Of a stretch of 64,000 bases of DNA, positions 46,260 through 54,411 are shown in pieces. The stretch comes from an uncultured Kiloniellaceae bacterium (GTDB lineage: Bacteria > Pseudomonadota > Alphaproteobacteria > Kiloniellales > Kiloniellaceae), in assembly GCA_947493695.1 (NCBI GenBank), contig CANLSF010000002.1, forward strand, positions 620,001-684,000. Direction: 5' to 3'. Made by a program: the position numbers and the translations under genes. The stretch's first letter is position 1, and every line of letters starts with the position of its first letter. The notes beneath the pieces were generated by a model. The model did no database searches. It worked only from the letters and a program-made list of their open reading frames with translations, and was not told the origin of the DNA.

Positions 46260-47441
46260 TCACGCATTTGAAAGGACCGGGATCAGAACCCGGAAAGTCG
46301 TACCCTTGCCGGGATCACTCTCGACCGTCGTGCGGCCGCCCCAGCGTTCAACGATGCCGTAAACCATCGAAAGCCCGAGACCCGTTCCGTCACCCGGCGC
46401 TTTCGTTGTAAAGAAGGGGTCAAAAATGTGTTTCATTGTATCGCCATCGATACCCTGACCATTGTCCGAGACCGAAATCTCCAGATAGTTTTTCGGCTTT
46501 TCTGTCGGTCCACCGTCAATCCGGACATTCAACCTGCCTCCGTCTGACGCCTTGAGACGCACAGTGATCCGGCCTTTATCTAGAGTGGCGGCTGCAGCGT
46601 TGGTAAAAAGATTGATCATCACCTGGAACAGCTCGGTCCGATTAACTCTGATCGTCTTCCCGTCGAATAAGCCGACAGCGTCAAAGCCCTGTTTTTCGAG
46701 GATCATGCTGGAAGGCAGGTATTCGTATGCAAACTCGACTGCTTCATCGATGGTGGACTTGGCGTCATAGTCATGACTGGCATCTTCGTCGCGGCGCGAG
46801 AAAGCCAGAACCTGACGGACCACTTCACTCGCAAACTGGGCGTTATCGAGGATTCCCTTGCCGCATTTCACGAGCATTTCAGGAGTCGGCTCGGGCCCCT
46901 CCACAAGGAGGTCCGCATAGAGGCGGATAGGCTGTAAAGCGTTGTTGAGCTCGTGCGCAACGCCACCCGCGACACGCCCAAGCGTTTCAAGCCGTTGCCG
47001 TTCATTCTCCAAGCCGACGCGCTCAACGTCATCGGTTATGTCGACCTGCATGCCCAGATAGGCACTGAGTTCACCGGCTTCGTCATGCACCGGCGAAAGC
47101 TGGAAGCGGTTCCAGAAGCGCGTGCCATCCTTGCGATAGTTGAGCAAAAGGACGGTCGAGGCCGTTTCATCGCGGAGCGTCTTTCGAATTTGCGCCACGT
47201 TTGCGCGGCTCGTATCAGGCCCCTGAAGAAACCGGCAGTTACACCCAATCACGTCATCGGGCTCGTACCCGGTCATCTCCGTAAAGGCATTGTTTGCGTA
47301 AATTAGCGGCAAATCCGGTCGCCGGGCATCCGCAAGCGTCATCCCGAAGCTGCACGTCTCGGCAGCGCGCAGCAGCAAGTCCTGAGGCACGCCCCCGGAT
47401 TTGGCAAAAGAAGACTCCACGAAAATAGATTCTAGTTTCAC
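46260..47441 (-). CDS. LOV-domain blue-light sensor histidine kinase
   Basis: A 393-residue soluble kinase. The PAS/LOV domain at about 20-140 has the flavin-binding motif G-C-N-C-R-F-L-Q-G with photoactive Cys69, plus Asn101, Asn111 and Gln132 at the flavin-contacting positions, so it should be photoactive. The dimerisation helix V-A-G-G-V-A-H-E-L-N-N carries phospho-His163, and the ATPase domain has N-L-F-T-N-A-A-A-A, D-N-G-Q-G-I and G-D-G-T-G-L-G-L-S. It starts with GTG. It heads an operon with a response regulator and a chemoreceptor. Confidence 0.94.
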   Translation of the reverse strand: MKLESIFVESSFAKSGGVPQDLLLRAAETCSFGMTLADARRPDLPLIYANNAFTEMTGYEPDDVIGCNCRFLQGPDTSRANVAQIRKTLRDETASTVLLLNYRKDGTRFWNRFQLSPVHDEAGELSAYLGMQVDITDDVERVGLENERQRLETLGRVAGGVAHELNNALQPIRLYADLLVEGPEPTPEMLVKCGKGILDNAQFASEVVRQVLAFSRRDEDASHDYDAKSTIDEAVEFAYEYLPSSMILEKQGFDAVGLFDGKTIRVNRTELFQVMINLFTNAAAATLDKGRITVRLKASDGGRLNVRIDGGPTEKPKNYLEISVSDNGQGIDGDTMKHIFDPFFTTKAPGDGTGLGLSMVYGIVERWGGRTTVESDPGKGTTFRVLIPVLSNA

Positions 47442-47998
47442 TTCAAATCAACCAGAAGTTATATTGAAATTGCGTCCAAATATTCTCGATTTTATTTTGT
47501 ATACCAGTGAAATTTACAAACCATTACTTCAACACTCTGAGTAGGACTCGCCGCATCTACTGAGGGTTAAAATTGCGCGAAATCCACACAGGTTGCGACT
47601 TGCGGCCCCAATTTCAGCAATATAAAAGTGTGAAAATGTTAAGCCGCTGATTCAACATGCTTCTACCAACACTAGTGCGTGCTGTCAGCGCTTCTGCCTT
47701 TAGTGTATTCAGGAGAATATTGTGCCGAAAGGTGAGAGTTTCTCGGCCTCAGGAGATATTCAATTTAATTGATACAACTCTGTTGCGACTGCGTCTCTTG
47801 CTTGAATTAATCAGCGACGCCCGCCCATCTTAAAAAGAAACAAACAAAAATGCATATCCAGGTATGCTCTACTTCATACCTCACCAATGATCGCACGCGA
47901 AATTTGGACGCATACAAGTCCGGATACTTCTTCGATGACGAACAAAGTCAAAGTCTCGTTACTGTCTTACGCAAGTCATCGACAGAAAAGAAGCGGCT
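47442..47998. other. long intergenic region, no gene seen
   Basis: A 557-bp AT-rich gap between the LOV kinase gene and the gamma-glutamylcyclotransferase-like gene. I find no protein-like frame. A near direct repeat, TTCAGGAGAATATT and CTCAGGAGATATTC, lies at about 47709-47762 and could be regulatory. Confidence 0.5.
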
Positions 47999-48418
47999 CT
48001 ACAGGCAGAACTCGATTTCCGAGACATAGCCCTCCGGCAGGTCGAGTTTCTCGGCAAGCGCTGCAAGCTTATACACATAATCCTGGTTCGGCTCATCAGC
48101 GTCGAACTTCATCAGATTGTAGCACAACGCGGGAGATGTCTGACCGTCTTTGGTGGAAATCGTGACCGCTTCCGGGCTGTAAGCAGCAACTGAACTGCCG
48201 CCGTAGAGGCGCCTTACTTCGGACGCCGGCAATGCCATTACAACACCCCATACCGTCTGCCCATCGGCAGGTACGAGCGTTGCACGCTGACCGACCTGCA
48301 ATTCGTAATTGCTGAGGAATCCCGTTCTTGCCTCGCCTGGATGATAACCCTCAGCGATCAAAGCCACCCGATCCATAAAAAGCCCATAAAAGAATACGTC
48401 CAGCATACGTTCGGTCAT
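47999..48418 (-). CDS. gamma-glutamylcyclotransferase-like protein
   Basis: A 139-residue protein with the AIG2/GGCT fold: V-F-F-Y-G-L-F-M-D-R takes the place of the Y-G-x-L motif and G-W/V-V-V-M-A-L follows. The usual catalytic Glu region appears replaced by L-Y-G-G-S-S-V-A-A-Y, so it may not be a cyclotransferase. An upstream TTACAAGG-like stretch gives no clear ribosome site. Stands alone. Confidence 0.75.
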   Translation of the reverse strand: MTERMLDVFFYGLFMDRVALIAEGYHPGEARTGFLSNYELQVGQRATLVPADGQTVWGVVMALPASEVRRLYGGSSVAAYSPEAVTISTKDGQTSPALCYNLMKFDADEPNQDYVYKLAALAEKLDLPEGYVSEIEFCL

Positions 48419-48726
48419 TTTTGACGTCTCCCTTCAGCCATAGAATCCTTACAAACTTCACTCTCGATAAGTGCAGGATATCCGCCATTAGATACTTATG
48501 CGACACAAATTTTTCAAATTTGAAACTCTGAATTCCGAACACTGTATTTTATTTATGCTGACAGGTGGGCACGACAGATTGTCACAGCAGCCCCAATGAA
48601 GAGACGACACAGAAGTTCTATGACATACTCTCAACCTATTGATTCAATCCAGGAACCAGCTGCTCGCGAGAGATGTGCGAGAACCACTGGTGGCCGAAAG
48701 CCCCCCTGACTTCTCCGGTTGGTACA
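48419..48726. other. intergenic region with a short AT inverted repeat
   Basis: This 308-bp gap lies between divergent genes. CAAATTT-TTC-AAATTTG at 48506-48522 has perfect 7-bp arms. Nothing else stands out. Confidence 0.45.
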
Positions 48727-49212
48727 ATGACATCAGCAGATAAATTCACACCAGACAGAAGGAAAGCCCATAGCTATCGTTCGGATACGCGCGTACCTTC
48801 CTTTCCCGATGGCAAGCCGCTGATTGTCTTCGACGGCGTCTGTATTTTCTGTAACGGCTTCGCCAAATTCGTTTTGAGGCATGACCGGCACAACAGGCTG
48901 AATCTCTGCACTGCACAGTCTGCACTCGGGCGTGCCCTCTACCTTCACTACGGCCTGGACCCAGATAACTACGAAACCAACATCGTCATCCGTGACGGCC
49001 AGCCTCACTTCAAGTCAGATGCTTTTTTCGAAGTGATGAAGTTGTTGGGTTCAGCCTGGCCGCTGCTCGCAATCCTCCAGCTCTTTCCACGCGCTCCACG
49101 AAACTGGCTCTACGACCGGATTGCGAAAAACCGCTATAAACTCTTTGGCAAGGCGGAGAGTTGTATTCTTCTGCCACCAGAACACCGAGCCAAGATTTTG
49201 GATCACCTCTAA
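48727..49212 (+). CDS. DCC family thiol-disulfide oxidoreductase-like protein
   Basis: A 161-residue DUF393 (DCC) protein. The signature F-D-G-V-C-I-F-C-N-G has the two redox Cys, followed by H-D-R-H-N-R-L-N-L-C. The fold is thioredoxin-like, and the C-terminal helix L-Y-D-R-I-A-K-N-R-Y-K-L-F-G is typical. The next gene on this strand, 48 nt away, is DUF4166, a common partner. Confidence 0.9.
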   Translation: MTSADKFTPDRRKAHSYRSDTRVPSFPDGKPLIVFDGVCIFCNGFAKFVLRHDRHNRLNLCTAQSALGRALYLHYGLDPDNYETNIVIRDGQPHFKSDAFFEVMKLLGSAWPLLAILQLFPRAPRNWLYDRIAKNRYKLFGKAESCILLPPEHRAKILDHL

Positions 49213-49260
49213 CGACTTCTCCTCCGATACATCCCCCTCCCCCATCACCGCGCAGTCTGC

Positions 49261-49797
49261 ATGAATCTGTACCAACGCGTTCTCGCCGAAAAGTTCGACG
49301 CCTTACCACCGACGATCAAGGCCGTGCATACTTTTGAGGATCCTAAGCAGTTGAGCGGCGAAGCGGATGTGCACTGCAACGAGACAATGATCGGATGGCT
49401 TTTGCTGCGGTTTATGCGTCTGCCGCGATCCGGCAAGCGGCAGAAGGCCAGAATACGGCTTGAACAGGATGGCCCGGGTGAGCAATGGCACAGAAGCTTC
49501 GGGTGTGACAGCTTCTCCAGCCGGGTCAGACCTCATGGGAAGAAACCGGACCGGATTGTTGAGTCGATGGCTGGTGTTTCCGCGGTCATTGCTCTGCAGG
49601 TAATCCCGGGCGGCCTGCAGTGGGAGATCGAATCCCTCTCACTTATCGGCCTTCCCCTGCCCAGATGTATCGCACCGGTCACCAAAGCAACCGAGCGCGA
49701 GGTGAATGGCCTCTATCGCTTCGATGTCTCGATCAGCCTGCCCCTGCTCGGCCCGCTTATTTCCTACCAGGGTTGGCTTCAGCCGGATAACTCGTAA
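49261..49797 (+). CDS. DUF4166 domain protein
   Basis: A 178-residue protein matching DUF4166: L-Y-Q-R-V-L-A-E-K-F-D-A-L-P at the start, W-H-R-S-F-G near the middle and G-L-Y-R-F-D-V-S-I-S-L-P-L-L-G-P-L-I-S-Y near the C-terminus. Function of the family is unknown; it is often fused or adjacent to DCC proteins, as here. Confidence 0.88.
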   Translation: MNLYQRVLAEKFDALPPTIKAVHTFEDPKQLSGEADVHCNETMIGWLLLRFMRLPRSGKRQKARIRLEQDGPGEQWHRSFGCDSFSSRVRPHGKKPDRIVESMAGVSAVIALQVIPGGLQWEIESLSLIGLPLPRCIAPVTKATEREVNGLYRFDVSISLPLLGPLISYQGWLQPDNS

Positions 49798-49857
49798 GCG
49801 AATTAATGCTTCAGCGTTAGAAAGATCGCTCACTTGACGCGGGCCAGAATTTCCGGA

Positions 49858-50481
49858 TCAGTCCAAAGCCGACATCGCTGTTCCCAGGAGCTGCCGTAAT
49901 TCCGCCGCCTCGTCGCGCCCCATCGATTTACGGAAACTTCGCTCGGCCTGCTGCCAGGCCGGGAACGCCCGCTCGACGACAGCCTGTCCCGCAGGCAGGA
50001 TTTCAACCGCTCGGCTGCGCCGGTCTGGACCAGCCTTCACACGCAACCAACCGGCAGATTCAAGCGGTTTCAGGTTCCGGGTCAGGGTGGTGCGCTCCAT
50101 ATCCAGGCGCTCGGCAAGATCGGTGATACTGATGCCTTCATTGCGCAGCAGATTGGCCAGCAGGGAGTACTGGTTCAAGCTCAATCCAAAGGGTTTCAGC
50201 GCCTGATCGTAAACCTGGGTCACGCGCCGGCTGGCGCGGCGCAACATCGCACAGGTGCAATAGGACGCGCGTTGCTCCCGATCCGCACCGAAGAGGGCTA
50301 TCCGCTCTCCCTCGCTGACTGCAAGCTTCGTCGGGATACCGTCTTTTCCCAGGACAGGATGACCTGCTCCCGGGTAGCCCCCGGAATTCTCAGAAACCGC
50401 GCCTTGCGACAATTCTGATTTCCGGCTGGTTTGGCGCGTGCGCTTCCCCCGGCCCCTGGCCTCATTTCCTGCGCTACTCAC
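49858..50481 (-). CDS. MarR family transcriptional regulator
   Basis: A 207-residue MarR protein with a long polar N-terminal tail of about 60 residues before the winged-helix core. The core carries Q-Y-S-L-L-A-N-L-L, I-S-I-T-D-L-A-E-R-L-D-M-E-R-T-T-L-T-R and the wing A-G-P-D-R-R-S-R. Two Cys (Y-C-T-C) sit just before the first core helix and could sense redox state. It starts with GTG and is divergent from an MFS gene. Confidence 0.9.
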   Translation of the reverse strand: MSSAGNEARGRGKRTRQTSRKSELSQGAVSENSGGYPGAGHPVLGKDGIPTKLAVSEGERIALFGADREQRASYCTCAMLRRASRRVTQVYDQALKPFGLSLNQYSLLANLLRNEGISITDLAERLDMERTTLTRNLKPLESAGWLRVKAGPDRRSRAVEILPAGQAVVERAFPAWQQAERSFRKSMGRDEAAELRQLLGTAMSALD

Positions 50482-50504
50482 GGTCGTTGACCATCCTGTG
50501 CATA

Positions 50505-50524
50505 TACACTAGTGTAATTACACT
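50505..50524. promoter_or_regulatory. overlapping palindromic MarR operators
   Basis: TACACTAGTGTA (50505-50516) and AGTGTAATTACACT (50511-50524) are both perfect palindromes and share the AGTGTA half. Three half-sites therefore lie in alternating orientation between the divergent MarR and MFS genes, 24-43 bp before the MarR start. Confidence 0.75.
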
Positions 50525-50622
50525 ACTTTACATCACGATCTAAGTTCTGTCCATTGCGGCGCTTTGTACGCAGCAATCGCACAGCTCACTTTTCCGCTTT
50601 TCTTCTCGTCCCGGATACAAAT

Positions 50623-51858
50623 ATGAACCCGTCAACCTCTGCCTCCGCCACGCCCTTCTGGCACACACCGGTTGTTGTTATCGTCGTCGGCTGCCTGATC
50701 GCGATGGTGGGCTTCGGCATTCGTTCGGTCTTTGGATTGTTTCTCGAACCCATGACCTTCGCAAACGGATGGGACCGCGAGACTTTTGCCCTGGCTATGG
50801 CGATCCAGAATTTACTTTGGGGCATCGGCGTCCCCATTGCCGGTGCGTTGGCAGATCGTTATGGCCCATCAAAGGTACTGGCATTGGGGGCCATTGTTTA
50901 CGGCCTGGGTGTCTGGGGCATGGCCACATCAGAGAGTGGACTGGAGCTTCATCTCTTCGGCGGGATCCTGACGGGACTTGGTGTTGCCTTCACGGCTTTC
51001 TCGATCGCCATCGCAGCAATCGCAAAAGTCGTCGGGCCGGAGCGCAGGTCGCTGGCTCTGGGTCTAGGCACAGCCGCAGGGTCTTTCGGACAGGTGGTCT
51101 TCTCTCCGCTGGGTCAGGCCTTTATCGCCAACTTCGGATGGCATTCGGCCCTGCTGATCCTGGCGGCATCCGCGTTGCTGATTATTCCTCTGGCTTTTTG
51201 CCTGCCTCACATCACCACGGGCAAGGGCGAAGCCCACAGCGATCAGACGCTGGGCCAGGCCCTGCGCGAGGCAACCGAACACAAAGGTTTTATCCTGTTG
51301 ACCATCGGGTTCTTCGTCTGCGGCTTTCACGTGGCCTTTATCACGGTGCACTTTCCGGCCTATGTGAAGGACCTGGGCCTGGGTGCGGAAGTCGGCGCCT
51401 ATGCGATATCGCTGATCGGGCTCTTTAATATCATCGGCTCGTTCATGTCTGGCGCAGCAGGACAGCGCTGGAGCAAAAAATGCGGGCTGAGCACGATCTA
51501 TTTCGCCCGCGCCATTACCATCACCGCGCTTCTTCTCCTCCCCAAGACGGAGGTCACAATCTATGCCTTCGCGGCCGTCATGGGCATTCTCTGGCTTTCG
51601 ACGGTGCCCCTGACCACCGGCATTGTGGCCCAGGTCTTCGGTGTGCGTTACATGGCTACCCTCTTCGGCATCGTATTCTTCAGCCATCAGGTGGGCAGTT
51701 TCCTGGGCGTCTGGCTGGGCGGCTATCTCTACGACAGCATCGGAACTTACGACCCGATCTGGTGGGCGGGTATCGTCTTGGGCCTGCTGGCCGCCGTCAT
51801 ACACCTGCCGATCGACGAAAACCCGCTGGTCCGCAAAGCCCCGGCACCAGCGGAATAG
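50623..51858 (+). CDS. MFS transporter (OFA / monocarboxylate type)
   Basis: A 411-residue, 12-segment transporter resembling the oxalate/formate antiporter group (G-F-G-I-R-S-V-F-G-L-F-L-E-P at TM1 and G-A-L-A-D-R-Y-G-P-S-K-V for motif A). The ATG at 50623 is preferred to a TTG at 50554. It is divergent from the MarR gene and its promoter region holds the paired palindromes. Likely carries an organic acid; substrate not known. Confidence 0.92.
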   Translation: MNPSTSASATPFWHTPVVVIVVGCLIAMVGFGIRSVFGLFLEPMTFANGWDRETFALAMAIQNLLWGIGVPIAGALADRYGPSKVLALGAIVYGLGVWGMATSESGLELHLFGGILTGLGVAFTAFSIAIAAIAKVVGPERRSLALGLGTAAGSFGQVVFSPLGQAFIANFGWHSALLILAASALLIIPLAFCLPHITTGKGEAHSDQTLGQALREATEHKGFILLTIGFFVCGFHVAFITVHFPAYVKDLGLGAEVGAYAISLIGLFNIIGSFMSGAAGQRWSKKCGLSTIYFARAITITALLLLPKTEVTIYAFAAVMGILWLSTVPLTTGIVAQVFGVRYMATLFGIVFFSHQVGSFLGVWLGGYLYDSIGTYDPIWWAGIVLGLLAAVIHLPIDENPLVRKAPAPAE

Positions 51859-52090
51859 CCGTAAACGGCACGATCCAGCCAATTCCACAACAGAGCAACT
51901 CAAGGCGTGACAGGCAGCCCGGATTGCGCTAGAAAATTCTTGCGCCGATTTGTCTCAGCTTGCGGGCGCTGAAGAAATGCAGCTAAACCGAGAGGCGAAA
52001 TCCGCCTTTTCGCAGTTGTATCCTTCCCCGCAGACCTTTCCGATAGCTGGCCACACGGCGCGTAGTGATAGTTGAACTGCGAGAACAGCC

Positions 52091-52465
52091 ATGAATGCGC
52101 CGGATATTTCGATAAATGCCACGATCCCGCTGAATAGCCGGGACAACAGCCCAAAACCGACCGGAAACGGACAAGGTTTGGACGATGTGGCGACGCTTTT
52201 CCCGGGGATGGAGATCTTTCATGATCTGCGCATATCAGGTCAGGGAGATGCCCAGCTTCTCTGCAGTATCGCGAGCCGCCTGAACGCGGAAGACGTTCGT
52301 GTGATCAGCCTGTCCCTGCGCAATCCCGAGAATGCCCAGACCTGCATCAAATGCCGCCTGTCGGGCCTGACCTCAAGGGACGCCAATGACTTGGTCAAAA
52401 GCCTGCTTCTCGAGGAAGACATCACCTCGGCACGGGTCGAACATGTGATTCTGCGCGCAGGCTGA
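52091..52465 (+). CDS. small ACT-like protein of unknown function
   Basis: A 124-residue protein. A polar N-terminus of about 40 residues is followed by an alpha/beta part with V-R-V-I-S-L-S-L-R, C-I-K-C-R-L-S-G-L and S-A-R-V-E-H-V-I-L-R, which looks like an ACT-type ligand-binding fold or similar ferredoxin-like domain. Family identity is a guess. It appears single. Confidence 0.7.
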   Translation: MNAPDISINATIPLNSRDNSPKPTGNGQGLDDVATLFPGMEIFHDLRISGQGDAQLLCSIASRLNAEDVRVISLSLRNPENAQTCIKCRLSGLTSRDANDLVKSLLLEEDITSARVEHVILRAG

Positions 52466-52615
52466 AGCGCGTCTCACCCACGCAGTTCCCGCTTTGGCTA
52501 GAATGCAAACTTTAAGGCTTTCGCAAGGAAGACAACGGATCCTCGGCACCACCAGTAATTGATCTCGCACGGCACTGAGCCTGTAACAAGCGCCGCCGAA
52601 GGGAAGTCCGTCGCC

Positions 52616-52903
52616 ATGTCCTGTGCTTCATCATCCTTTAGTACCGGAACCGCTGATACCGGCAGCAGGAAAAAATGGTGGCTGTCCGGCCCAGAGCACG
52701 GCGAAGTGGACTGGGCCTACGGTCTCACAGAACTCTTCTCGCAAATCTGGTGCGCCTATTCGGTTCCCCTCAGCGTTTTCGGCGGCGTCGTAGTTCTCTG
52801 CCTTTTCGGTTTCATACGAACCTCAAGCTCCGGCGGCTCTGGAAACTCCAACATCGGCGGTTCCGGAGGCGGGATCGGCGGCGACGCTGGCGGCGATTGC
52901 TGA
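52616..52903 (+). CDS. small membrane protein with Gly/Ser-rich tail
   Basis: About 95 residues from the ATG at 52616, which has a GAAGGGAAG site upstream. A polar Ser/Thr-rich start is followed by one membrane helix (V-P-L-S-V-F-G-G-V-V-V-L-C-L-F-G-F) and a low-complexity tail of Gly, Ser, Asn and Ile that ends in D-A-G-G-D-C. Similar Gly-rich, Cys-ended tails occur in uncharacterised membrane proteins. The open frame extends to 52559. Confidence 0.6.
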   Translation: MSCASSSFSTGTADTGSRKKWWLSGPEHGEVDWAYGLTELFSQIWCAYSVPLSVFGGVVVLCLFGFIRTSSSGGSGNSNIGGSGGGIGGDAGGDC

Positions 52904-53039
52904 GCCTGGACTCCAGCCTCCCTCATTATCGTCAGATCCCGCTTGTTCCCTGAGAGGGGGACCGCATTCAAGGCAAAGGCTACTGTGTAGCACTATAATC
53001 CTCCGTGGGGAGTTCAGGCATAACAAGCACCGCCGACCT

Positions 53040-54089
53040 CTAGCGCCGGGCCGCGGTATCCTCGTCCTTCAGCATGCGGGAGAGCCAGTTGCTCATCTCG
53101 GCCTTGATGCCCGCATCGATCAGGCCTTCGAAGCCGGTCTCACCCGGTGCGACCGGCTTGAGATTATGGCTGACGTCCGGCGCTATGAAGGCCGCACTGC
53201 CGTTGTCCTTGGCCAACAGGATCGCCGAGAGAGGTTTGAAGTCGCGCTTGGGTGAAACCTGCAGATCTTCACCGCCCGCCAATACCAGAGCAGAGCCGTC
53301 GAAAAGCTCCAGCGCCTTGGCCGGATCGAACTGAAGCAAAGACTGGTAGTAACGCCCCAGGTAGGCGGGATAAAGCGGCTGCAATGCAGGCGGCACATCG
53401 TCAGGGACCACGCCTGTCGACAGGATTGCCGTGCGGATGCGTTTGTCCTCGTCCAAGAGCTCCGCCGCTTGAGCTGCAGAAGCTCCCTGGCGCTCCATCA
53501 GTCCGCTCAACTGATCTGCCAGGACCGCGCCCATCGGACGGCCAGGGGTCGACAGCAAAACCAGCGCCTTGGGGAAACTTCTGCCGCGCTGCGCAAGATG
53601 CAAGGCAATGAGACCGCCTTCGCTGTGCCCCGCAACGCCAACCCGTTCACCATCGATCGAAGATTCCGCCGCCAGCCAGCGATAGGCCAGCTCCGCGTCA
53701 CCCACGAAGTTCTCCCAGGCTACGAAATCCCTCAAGGCAACCGGGTCCTGAGGAAGTTCCTTGGCGTTGGCGCTCATACCGCGTTTGTCGAAGCGCAGGG
53801 AAGCAATACCCTCCTCCGCCAGATTACGGGCGATCTGACGCAAAAGATTGGTTCTAACTTCGGGCAGCTGGTTGCCGTCCCGATCGGTCGGACCACTGCC
53901 CTGAAGCAGGAGCATAGCCGGAAACGGCGCCTCGTCCTCGTCGTCCGGCAGAGTTAGAAGTCCGGCAAGCGTGACACCATCCGCCCCATTGAACATGACG
54001 AAGCGTTCGACAGGTGCCGCCGATGCCGCAAGCGGCAAGGAGAGAACGAAAAAAAGCACAGACCAGAACGCGGTAGAAAACCGGTGCAT
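53040..54089 (-). CDS. secreted alpha/beta hydrolase (S33/esterase-like)
   Basis: A 349-residue exported protein with signal peptide (F-W-S-V-L-F-F-V-L-S-L-P-L-A-A-S-A). The alpha/beta hydrolase core shows nucleophile Ser in G-H-S-E-G-G, Asp in A-G-G-E-D-L-Q-V, and His in P-D-V-S-H-N. L-R-F-D-K-R-G-M-S precedes the nucleophile. Probably a periplasmic esterase or peptidase of broad type; substrate unknown. It is followed by no co-oriented gene. Confidence 0.9.
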   Translation of the reverse strand: MHRFSTAFWSVLFFVLSLPLAASAAPVERFVMFNGADGVTLAGLLTLPDDEDEAPFPAMLLLQGSGPTDRDGNQLPEVRTNLLRQIARNLAEEGIASLRFDKRGMSANAKELPQDPVALRDFVAWENFVGDAELAYRWLAAESSIDGERVGVAGHSEGGLIALHLAQRGRSFPKALVLLSTPGRPMGAVLADQLSGLMERQGASAAQAAELLDEDKRIRTAILSTGVVPDDVPPALQPLYPAYLGRYYQSLLQFDPAKALELFDGSALVLAGGEDLQVSPKRDFKPLSAILLAKDNGSAAFIAPDVSHNLKPVAPGETGFEGLIDAGIKAEMSNWLSRMLKDEDTAARR

Positions 54090-54411
54090 TTAGAACCTTA
54101 CATACGCCAAAGAAAAATCACATAAAGAAGCGCAGACCACCTGGGAGACACTGAAGGCTCTCTTCCACGGCAGGCGCTTAACCTACTGATCTAGGCAGGA
54201 ATTTCTCATCTGCAATAGGCGCGACTCGCGATTACGCAATATAATTTATGCGCGACATAGTTGCATCACCCGGAATGGGACATTTCTGCGTTTTTCCGGA
54301 GATCCAGCGCTCTCGTCTGCAGGCTGTTCACAGCACTTTGTGAACCACCACACAAAAGCGTGACGTCGCGACGAACTGCGCAGTGAAGCAAATCGACAAG
54401 GAAAGAGAGAC
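54090..54411. other. intergenic region with inverted repeat
   Basis: A 322-bp gap between two same-strand genes. GTTCACA-N6-TGTGAAC at 54326-54345 has perfect 7-bp arms and lies just after the cyclopropane synthase stop. It is too AT-balanced for a strong terminator and too far for a promoter of the hydrolase, so its role is unclear. Confidence 0.5.

Noticed and set aside
47887-48165. 92-codon plus-strand frame near the cyclotransferase-like gene
   Set aside because: It overlaps that gene on the opposite strand and has low-complexity Ser/Arg composition typical of an antisense shadow.
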